NCBI GenBank assembly: GCA_944380415.1
Contig: CALWHN010000009.1
Coordinates: 1-37,620 of the forward strand
From: an uncultured Clostridia bacterium
GTDB lineage: Bacteria; Bacillota; Clostridia; Christensenellales; UBA1242
Direction: 5' to 3'
DNA: 37,620 nt
Shown piece by piece: positions 30,272 through 37,620 of this stretch (position 1 is its first letter; every line of letters starts with the position of its first letter). Below the pieces are notes generated by a model that ran no database searches, was not told the origin of the DNA, and saw nothing but the letters and a program-made list of their open reading frames with translations. Both the position numbers and the translations under genes were made by a program.

Positions 30272-31654
30272 TTATTCATAAAGATTTCCCGTTGTCCTAG
30301 GGTAGAGGGAAACATCTCGAATATTTGACATTCCTGTTAAATACATCAAAAGGCGTTCAAAGCCAAGGCCATAGCCTCCGTGTTTGTTTGTTCCATAGCG
30401 GCGGCAGTTGATGTATGGCCTATAGTCTTCCTTGTTGAGACCAAGCTCTTCCATTCTTTTCAAAAGTTTTTCAAGGCGTTCTTCTCTTTGGCTTCCGCCA
30501 ACAACTTCGCCAATTCCCGGAAGGAAAAGGTCAACTGCGGCAACGGTTTTTCCGTCGCCGTTTTGTCTCATGTAAAAGGCCTTGATGTCTTTTGGATAAT
30601 CCGTTAAGAAAACTGGTTTTTTAAAGACCTCTTCACACAGATACCTTTCATGTTCACTTTGAAGGTCAACGCCCCAGTAAACAGGATATTGGAACTTGTC
30701 TTTAACCTTCTCCAAAATTTCAATGGCTTCGGTGTAGGAAAGGCGAATAAATTCGCTTTCAACAACATTTTTAAGGCGAGAGATGAGAGAATTATCTATA
30801 AATTTATTTAAAAATTCAAGTTCGTCGCCACATTTTTCCATTACATGTGAAATAACAGATTTTAACATTGCCTCAATATTTTCAATAACGTCATCGAGCT
30901 CTGCAAAACACATCTCTGGCTCCATCATCCAGAACTCAGCAGCGTGTCTGGTTGTAAACGAACGCTCTGCGCGGAAGGTTGGGCCAAAAGTGTAAGTTTT
31001 TCCAAAACTGTGGGTAATTGGTTGCTCGTCGATCTGACCTGAAACTGTTAGATAGGCCTTTTTCTCAAAATAGTCCTTTTTATAGTCAAGCTTTTCCTTT
31101 CCAAGTTTTTCAAGGTCAAGCGTTGTAACTTGGAACATTGAACCCGCGCCCTCGCAGTCGCTTGCTGTTATAATTGGTGTTTGAACATAAACAAAGCCTT
31201 TTTCATTAAAAAATTTGTGGATTGCAAACGATGCTTCCGAGCGAATTCTAAAAACGGCGTTAAAGGTGTTTGTTCTAGGTCTAAAAGCACAGTTTTCGCG
31301 CAAAAATTCAAGGCTGTGGCCTTTTTTCTGCATTGGATAATCTGCCTCGCATGGGCCGGCTATAACAACGCTTTCTGCATTAATTTCAAAAGGCTGTTTG
31401 GAATTTGGGGTTAGAACAACTTTTCCAACAACCTCAAAGGCCGTTCCAGTAATTTGCTTGATTATTTCATCATAGTTTTCAAGTTTTTGTTTTTCCAAAA
31501 CAACTTGGCAGCCTTTAAAAGAGCCGTCGTTTAACTCTAAAAAGGCGATGTTTTTGGAATCTCTAATTGTTCTTGCCCAGCCGCAAACTAAAACCGTTTT
31601 ACCTTCAAAGGAGCTGTAATTTTTATTTAAAGTTAAAATATCAGTTTTCTTCAT
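30272..31654 (-). CDS. asnS: Asparaginyl-tRNA synthetase
   Basis: 460 aa, full length. Class IIb synthetase: N-terminal OB anticodon-binding domain (VLVCGWARTIRDSKNIAFLE), linker, motif 1 region (RIRSEASFAIHKFF), QTPIITASDCEGAGSMF, motif 2 (FGPTFRAERSFTTRHAAEFW) and motif 3 (GGYGLGFERLLMYLTGM), ending SLYPRTTGNLYE. AAGGAG lies inside the 3' end of aspS and the genes overlap by 14 nt, so translation is coupled. Having both enzymes means Asn-tRNA can be made directly, without requiring transamidation. Confidence 0.96.
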   Translation of the reverse strand: MKKTDILTLNKNYSSFEGKTVLVCGWARTIRDSKNIAFLELNDGSFKGCQVVLEKQKLENYDEIIKQITGTAFEVVGKVVLTPNSKQPFEINAESVVIAGPCEADYPMQKKGHSLEFLRENCAFRPRTNTFNAVFRIRSEASFAIHKFFNEKGFVYVQTPIITASDCEGAGSMFQVTTLDLEKLGKEKLDYKKDYFEKKAYLTVSGQIDEQPITHSFGKTYTFGPTFRAERSFTTRHAAEFWMMEPEMCFAELDDVIENIEAMLKSVISHVMEKCGDELEFLNKFIDNSLISRLKNVVESEFIRLSYTEAIEILEKVKDKFQYPVYWGVDLQSEHERYLCEEVFKKPVFLTDYPKDIKAFYMRQNGDGKTVAAVDLFLPGIGEVVGGSQREERLEKLLKRMEELGLNKEDYRPYINCRRYGTNKHGGYGLGFERLLMYLTGMSNIRDVSLYPRTTGNLYE

Positions 31655-33401
31655 TGGGCTTCTCCTTTACATTTAGTTTTATTGAAATTTCTTCAAGCTG
31701 CTTTGGGTTGACTTCGTTTGGCGCACCCATCATAAGATCTTGCGCATTTTTGTTGAACGGAAAGGCAATTACATCGCGAATTATTTCCGTTTCGGCAAGG
31801 AACATAATAACCCTGTCAAAGCCAAAGGCCGCGCCTGCGTGCGGCGGAGCGCCATATGAAAAGGCGTTAAAGAGCGCTGGAAACTTGTTTTCAACAACGC
31901 TTCTGTCATAGCCCGCCATTTCAAAAGCTTTAACCATGATTTCTGGGTTGTGGTTTCTAACAGCGCCGCTTGCAAGCTCAACGCCGTTTAAAACGACGTC
32001 ATATTGATATGCCAAAATTTCAAGCGGATTTTTGTTTAAAAGGGCGTCCATTCCGCCTTGAGGCATGCTGAAAGGGTTGTGGGAGAATGCAATTGAAGAA
32101 TTCTCTTCGTCCCATTCAAAGAATGGAAAGTTAACAATCCAACAGAAGTGGAACTTGTTTTTGTCAATTAAATCCAGTTCTTGGCCAAGTTTGTTTCTAA
32201 AAATTCCCATAAGCGTTACAACTCTTGAAGGAGTGTCTGCCAAGATAAAAGCGCTTTGGTTTGGCCTTAAATTCTCTTCAAAATATTTTCTTTCCTTCTC
32301 TGTCAAAACCTTTGCTATTGAGCCAGAAATTTCTCCGCCGGAATTTTTAAGCCAAAAAAGCCCTTTTCCCTCATATGATTGAACAAATTTGTTTAGGCCG
32401 TCGTAAAAACTTCTTGGCCTTTCGCCGGTTTCGGCTATTATCATTTTGATTGTCTTGCCCTCAAACAAGCTAAAAGCTGTTTCGCTAAACAAGTCTGTTA
32501 CATCGGTGACCTTAAGCGGGTTTCTTAGGTCTGGCTTGTCCGAGCAATAGTCCCTAATCGCGTCGGAGAAGTTAATTCTCTCAAATGGAGGAGGGGTTAT
32601 TTCCTTGTTTGGCGCAAACTCTTTAAAGGTGCTATATAAAACTTGCTCTAAAACATAAAAAACGTCCTCTTGCCCAGCAAAGCTCATCTCCATGTCCATC
32701 TGATAGAACTCCCCAGGGCTTCTGTCTGCGCGGGCGTCTTCATCTCTGAAACATGGCGCAATTTGGAAATATTTGTCAAAGCCAGAAATCATCAAAAGCT
32801 GCTTGAAAATTTGGGGGCTTTGAGGCAGGGCATAGAATTTCCCAGGGTTGAGCCTGCTTGGAACAAGAAAGTCCCTTGCGCCTTCTGGCGAAGAACTTGT
32901 TAAAATTGGCGTTTGAAACTCGTTAAAGCCAAGGCCAATCATTTGGGTTCTAACAAAGTTTAAAACTTTGCTTCGAAGCAAAATTGCGCTGTGGAGCGTT
33001 GGGTTTCTTAAATCCAAATATCTGTATTTAAGTCTCAAATCTTCCTTTGTGTTTGTTCCTTCTGAAATTTCAAACGGAAGAGTTGGCTCACATTTTCCAA
33101 GAACTTCAATTTCGCCTGCCAAAACCTCAATGTCGCCAGTTTCCATTTTGTTGTTTTTGCTTTCGCGCTCTAAAACCTTTCCGCAAATTTTAACAACGCT
33201 TTCGCGACAGATCTTTGAAACCTTTTCCTCGTCTTTAAACAAAATTTGAGTTATTCCATAATTGTCTCTCAGCGTTAAAAAAGTTATGCCGCCAAGTTTT
33301 CTAATTGAGTTAACCCAGCCGCTTAAGATGACATTTTTTCCAACGTCCTCAATTCTCAATTCTCCACAAGTGTGGGTTCTGTAACTGTTTGCTCTTTCCA
33401 T
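31641..33401 (-). CDS. aspS: Aspartyl-tRNA synthetase (bacterial type)
   Basis: 586 aa from ATG 33401, chosen because GGAG lies 6 nt upstream and MERANSYRTHTCGELR is the family start; upstream in-frame codons lie in promoter-like DNA. Domains: OB fold (VILSGWVNSIRKLGGITFLT), class II catalytic core with QTPILTSSSPEGARDFLVPS and motif 2 FRDEDARADRSPGEFYQMDM, an inserted GAD-type domain (about 285-400), and motif 3 AFGFDRVIMFLAE. The motif 2 wording (ADRSPGEFYQMDMEMSF) differs from the common bacterial ADRQPEFTQ form. It is first gene of an operon with asnS. Confidence 0.96.
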   Translation of the reverse strand: MERANSYRTHTCGELRIEDVGKNVILSGWVNSIRKLGGITFLTLRDNYGITQILFKDEEKVSKICRESVVKICGKVLERESKNNKMETGDIEVLAGEIEVLGKCEPTLPFEISEGTNTKEDLRLKYRYLDLRNPTLHSAILLRSKVLNFVRTQMIGLGFNEFQTPILTSSSPEGARDFLVPSRLNPGKFYALPQSPQIFKQLLMISGFDKYFQIAPCFRDEDARADRSPGEFYQMDMEMSFAGQEDVFYVLEQVLYSTFKEFAPNKEITPPPFERINFSDAIRDYCSDKPDLRNPLKVTDVTDLFSETAFSLFEGKTIKMIIAETGERPRSFYDGLNKFVQSYEGKGLFWLKNSGGEISGSIAKVLTEKERKYFEENLRPNQSAFILADTPSRVVTLMGIFRNKLGQELDLIDKNKFHFCWIVNFPFFEWDEENSSIAFSHNPFSMPQGGMDALLNKNPLEILAYQYDVVLNGVELASGAVRNHNPEIMVKAFEMAGYDRSVVENKFPALFNAFSYGAPPHAGAAFGFDRVIMFLAETEIIRDVIAFPFNKNAQDLMMGAPNEVNPKQLEEISIKLNVKEKPNEEN

Positions 33402-33528
33402 GAAAGTCTCCAAAAATTTTGATAGAAATATATTACACCAAATAGCTTTTAAAAGCAACAAAAATTTGTTCTTATATATAATAAATAAAAAAGTATATAA
33501 AACTTAACTTTTAATCTTTTAGTGCGCA

Positions 33529-33540
33529 TATATATTAACT
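33529..33540 (+). promoter_or_regulatory. -10-like element directly upstream of spmA
   Basis: TATATA (33529-33534) lies 6 nt before ATG 33541 and no Shine-Dalgarno is present. The sequence CATATATAT also partly resembles a sigma-E-type -10 (CATACAAT), which would fit an mother-cell gene. The -35 is unclear. Confidence 0.4.
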
Positions 33541-34116
33541 ATGAACAAAATTTGGCTTCTGATGATGCTTCTCTCTTGCGCGGCGCTGCTTGCGGTTAAT
33601 CCCGGAGAAACTGTTAATGGAATGTTAGACGCCTCGGCCGAGGCGGTTGAGCTTTGCATAAGCCTTTGCGGAATTTATGCTGTTTGGCTTGGCCTTTTGG
33701 AGATTTTGGAGGCCAGCGGGCTTTCTGAAAAACTTGCAAAACTTCTTCGCCCAATTATAAAAAGGCTTTTCAAAGGGGCAGATGAAAGCGTCCACAAGGA
33801 CATTGCAATCAACATGAGCGCAAACATGCTTGGGCTTGGAAACGCAGCAACTCCCTATGGAATTAGAGCAATGAAGGGAATGGACGACGGAAGCGGCGTT
33901 GCAACAAGGCCAATGATTATGCTTATGGTTTTAAATGCAACTTCAATTCAACTTCTTCCAACAACAACAATTGGCCTAAGGGCGGCGGCGGGAAGCGCGT
34001 CGCCTGCGGACATTATTCTTCCAACCCTAATTGCAACTTTTATAACTTGCCTAACGGGAATTTGCCTGGTTTTGCTGTGTGGAAAAATTTTTGGAAGGAG
34101 GAAAAAAGGTGGGTAG
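33541..34116 (+). CDS. spmA: Spore maturation protein A
   Basis: 191 aa integral membrane protein of the nucleoside-recognition (Gate) family. Needed with SpmB for proper core dehydration and spore heat resistance in Bacillus and Clostridium. Family signatures: GIYAVWLGLLEILEASGLSE, NMSANMLGLGNAATPYGIRA, then MIMLMVLNATSIQLLPTTTI. About four membrane segments and a basic C-terminal tail. It overlaps the next small ORF by 8 nt. In B. subtilis spmA and spmB are adjacent; here a 41-aa ORF lies between them. Confidence 0.94.
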   Translation: MNKIWLLMMLLSCAALLAVNPGETVNGMLDASAEAVELCISLCGIYAVWLGLLEILEASGLSEKLAKLLRPIIKRLFKGADESVHKDIAINMSANMLGLGNAATPYGIRAMKGMDDGSGVATRPMIMLMVLNATSIQLLPTTTIGLRAAAGSASPADIILPTLIATFITCLTGICLVLLCGKIFGRRKKGG

Positions 34117-34234
34117 TTTTCTTGGAATTGTTCTTGGCGTTTTGGCGGCAATTTTTCTTGTTGCAAAAAAGATCAAGTTTTTGCTTGTTTGTCTTTCGCT
34201 AATTGTAATTTTGTTTTTGATTGGAGTTTTTTAA
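34109..34234 (+). CDS. Small two-segment membrane protein between spmA and spmB, 41 aa
   Basis: GTG 34109 to TAA 34232-34234, preceded by AAGGAGG (about 34095-34102), a better ribosome binding site than most in the window. The predicted product is MGSFLGIVLGVLAAIFLVAK, then KIKFLLVCLSLIVILFLIGV and F: two hydrophobic segments joined by a KKIK turn. It overlaps spmA by 8 nt, and its stop lies at the start of the spmB ribosome binding site. The order and spacing imply coupled translation. It is too short for most gene callers. Function unknown; an accessory subunit of SpmAB is a reasonable guess. Confidence 0.65.
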   Translation: MGSFLGIVLGVLAAIFLVAKKIKFLLVCLSLIVILFLIGVF

Positions 34235-34246
34235 AGGAGTTGTTTT

Positions 34247-34753
34247 TTGAGCGCCTACATAGTTCCAATTTTTATCGTTTTAGTGTTGTTGTATGCAAGC
34301 TATAAAAACTTGAACACATACAACATTTTTGTTAAAGGCGCAAAAGGGGCAATTGACCTTGTTGTTTCAATTTTTCCATATATTGTTGCAATTATGATCT
34401 CTGTTGCGCTTATGAGAATAAGCGGGCTAACGGACTTAATCACAAAATGGCTGTCGCCAGTGTTTTTGGCGCTTGGAATTCCTCCAGAAGTTAGCGAACT
34501 TGTCCTTCTTCGCCCATTTACCGGAAGCGGAAGCTTTGCGCTTTTAAACGATATTTTTGCAACCTATGGGGCGGACAGCTATATCTCACGCTGCGCATGT
34601 GTAATAATGGGAAGCAGCGAAACGGTTTTTTATGTTGCAACAGTCTATTTTTCGCAAACAAAAGTTAAGAAGCTTCTATATGCAATTCCATGCGCGCTAA
34701 TTGCATCTCTTGTTGCGGCAATCGTGTCCTGTCTTTTGTGCAGAGTCATGTAA
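34247..34753 (+). CDS. spmB: Spore maturation protein B
   Basis: 168 aa from TTG 34247; AAAGGAG is 7 nt upstream and overlaps the stop of the 41-aa ORF. Partner of SpmA in the Gate family. Signatures: KGAKGAIDLVVSIFPYIVAI, LMRISGLTDLITKWLSPVF and ELVLLRPFTGSGSFALLNDI, then CVIMGSSETVFYVATVYF. About five membrane segments. Normal length. Confidence 0.94.
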   Translation: MSAYIVPIFIVLVLLYASYKNLNTYNIFVKGAKGAIDLVVSIFPYIVAIMISVALMRISGLTDLITKWLSPVFLALGIPPEVSELVLLRPFTGSGSFALLNDIFATYGADSYISRCACVIMGSSETVFYVATVYFSQTKVKKLLYAIPCALIASLVAAIVSCLLCRVM

Positions 34754-34761
34754 ATTGTCCC

Positions 34762-34789
34762 TTGACATTTGTTTTTTTTATGATAATAT
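34762..34789 (+). promoter_or_regulatory. Promoter of the 200-aa gene
   Basis: TTGACA (34762-34767), 16 bp, TAATAT (34784-34789). GAGGAGGAG precedes ATG 34813. Confidence 0.8.
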
Positions 34790-34812
34790 TAAGATACAAA
34801 AGAGGAGGAGCT

Positions 34813-35415
34813 ATGAATTATTCAGAATTTGTAAAAATAAGAGAAGGTTTAAGAGTTGTCAGCAAAGCACATGGAAGCAGAATTAAAGCAACAAAGGAGA
34901 CGGCAAAATATATCAGTCTTCTTGAGGACTTTTTTGACGAATACGTTTCCAACATGAACGTTTTGGAGTTTGCAAGAATTGTTAGGGAAGTTTTAACTAA
35001 AGTTAATGAGGGCGAGCCTTTCGTTATAGTTTTGGGAGAAGAAATAAAAAGATTTTTCCCATCCATGATCGATGAAACTTCCCCAATAGATGAAATTTGC
35101 GAAAAAATGAAGTTTCCAATGGCTGGAATTAAAGACGAAACGAAGCGCCCCATAAGTTTTGTAAAAAGAACCGCCAAGGTTTCATCAGTTTATGTTGAGC
35201 CAAAGGATAAAAGCCGAGAGCCGGTGGAACTTGGACTTGTTTTCCCCGGCAATCCAGAGCTTAGCACGATTGGAAACACAGAAACGTCATTTAGGTATGT
35301 TCTATCACAAATAGAATATGAATATGGCCAAAAGGCAAGTGGAGCAATTGCCAACAAAATTTTTAAAGACGTAGAAAAGCAGTTTAACACTCAATGGGCA
35401 AAAGGAATGGAGTAA
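34813..35415 (+). CDS. Hypothetical cytosolic protein, 200 aa
   Basis: ATG 34813 with a strong GAGGAGGAG site; the longer in-frame reading from 34690 overlaps spmB and its promoter and is rejected. The chain is soluble and charged, mainly helical: MNYSEFVKIREGLRVVSKAH, TKETAKYISLLEDFFDEYVS, then FVIVLGEEIKRFFPSM. The C-terminal half has short strands (SSVYVEPKDKSREPVELGLV) and ends in a helix. I do not recognise a family and see no catalytic motif. Its own good promoter and terminator support a real, well-expressed gene. Confidence 0.7.
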   Translation: MNYSEFVKIREGLRVVSKAHGSRIKATKETAKYISLLEDFFDEYVSNMNVLEFARIVREVLTKVNEGEPFVIVLGEEIKRFFPSMIDETSPIDEICEKMKFPMAGIKDETKRPISFVKRTAKVSSVYVEPKDKSREPVELGLVFPGNPELSTIGNTETSFRYVLSQIEYEYGQKASGAIANKIFKDVEKQFNTQWAKGME

Positions 35416-35417
35416 AA

Positions 35418-35443
35418 GAGGAGAGCGCAAGCTCTCTTTTTTG
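35418..35443 (+). terminator. Terminator of the 200-aa gene
   Basis: AGAGGAGAGC-GCAA-GCTCTCTTTTTT; the core GAGAGC/GCTCTC hairpin with a T run. Confidence 0.85.
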
Positions 35444-35589
35444 CCCTAAAAAGTCCCGACCTGCAAAAAATGGAGTGTCAAAATCATGTAAATTCTTTAA
35501 ATTTGCAAACACACGGCGAGGTGTTGGCTTTTTGGGTTAAAATTCACAAAAAAAAGTTTAAAAAATTTAAAAAAAGTTGTGAAAAAGTG
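35444..35589. other. Non-coding region upstream of the 23S promoter, with A-tracts
   Basis: No credible gene. The last 50 bases before the promoter contain several phased A and T runs that could act as an UP element or intrinsic bend for the rRNA promoter. Confidence 0.5.
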
Positions 35590-35618
35590 TTGACTTTTGT
35601 TTTTTTAAGTTGTATATT
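35590..35618 (+). promoter_or_regulatory. rRNA promoter directly upstream of 23S
   Basis: TTGACT (35590-35595), 17 bp, TATATT (35613-35618), with A-tracts upstream. A second, weaker TTGACA lies at 35692-35697 within the leader. Confidence 0.65.
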
Positions 35619-35874
35619 AATGTCACCGCTTGAAAAAAGCAGCTTGCTTTTGTGCGGTGAAATTGCACTGTTTGTGCAAGAAAGTGAACTTTGACAATTG
35701 AATATTGAGAATTTGATATAATAATTAAGTTATTATATATAGTCAAATATCAGCATTATAAAATTAAGTGTAATATGTAAATCTTCATATATAAGATATA
35801 CTGCTTATTTACGCTGAGTTTTAATTCTTTAACAGATTTATAGTGAAAATGCTAAGAAATCCTAACGTAATTTA
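35619..35874 (+). other. 23S rRNA leader
   Basis: About 255 nt. It contains a hairpin with CACCGC (35624-35629) pairing GCGGTG (about 35655-35660) around inner stems. The text GAACTTTGACAATTGAATAT (about 35685-35704) resembles the GAACTTTGAAAACTGAATA processing-stem sequence found before 23S in Firmicute spacers. The rest is AT-rich. No tRNA is present. Confidence 0.55.

Positions 35875-37620
<1,746 letters not shown>

Noticed and set aside
34690..34812. N-terminal extension of the 200-aa gene into spmB
   Set aside because: It spans the promoter at 34762-34789; ATG 34813 has a strong GAGGAGGAG site.
35444..35874. A hidden 16S 3' end or spacer tRNA before 23S
   Set aside because: No anti-Shine-Dalgarno 16S end (CCTCCTTTCT-like) and no cloverleaf can be found; the region is AT-rich leader.

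Overview
The window reads as chromosomal DNA of an uncultured, low-GC, spore-forming Firmicute, most likely a Clostridia-type gut lineage. The evidence is a Spo0A master regulator, spore maturation proteins SpmA/SpmB, a SipL-like SPOCS/LysM coat-morphogenesis protein, a PolC-family exonuclease, a DUF1292 protein beside ruvX, a BspA-type leucine-rich-repeat surface protein with a TasA/SipW-style signal peptide, AT-rich intergenic DNA with consensus sigma-A promoters, and U-tract terminators. Genus cannot be assigned from sequence reading alone.

Layout. 1-7.2 kb: 3' end of the SipL-like gene, a PolC-like exonuclease that lacks a polymerase, a cytosolic Cu/Zn superoxide dismutase, a membrane protein with a 55-aa partner, rsfS, an unknown 306-aa protein, and tatD-rsmA. 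7.2-11.1 kb: a small unknown protein, RNase P RNA (rnpB), a 23-residue-repeat LRR surface protein, a stretch of about 5% GC with a 3 x 21 bp tandem repeat, and tRNA-Pro(GGG). 11.5-15 kb: frr-uppS-cdsA-rseP operon on the minus strand. 15-19.3 kb: a GLUG-repeat surface protein behind a consensus promoter, then ruvX and a DUF1292 gene. 19.3-24.4 kb: spo0A, tilS, a cluster of DnaA-box-like sites, mrnC-rlmB, mnmA. 24.4-29.2 kb: TM2 protein, unknown protein, Myb/RsfA-like regulator, degV-lepB, and a TM/DUF2188 protein. 29.3-33.4 kb: tadA, a PH-like protein, aspS-asnS. 33.5-35.4 kb: spmA, a 41-aa membrane ORF, spmB, unknown protein. 35.5 kb to the end: a promoter, a leader and the 5' part of 23S rRNA with no 16S rRNA in front of it.

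Most genes serve RNA and ribosome biology: rnpB, tilS, mnmA, tadA, rsmA, rlmB, mrnC, ruvX, rsfS, frr, aspS, asnS and 23S rRNA. A second group serves sporulation (SipL-like, spo0A, spmAB, perhaps the Myb-like regulator). A third serves the envelope and surface (uppS, cdsA, rseP, lepB and two large repeat proteins).

The points most worth following are these. Several housekeeping genes have a -10 box exactly 6 nt before the start codon and no Shine-Dalgarno, which predicts leaderless mRNAs; the rnpB promoter and 5' end calibrate that spacing inside the same window. The 23S rRNA appears unlinked from 16S. DnaA boxes cluster between tilS and mrnC, away from any dnaA. An intercalated ORF lies between spmA and spmB. 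A PolC-like exonuclease has no PHP or polymerase domain. Spo0A carries Cys in place of one acidic-pocket Asp.
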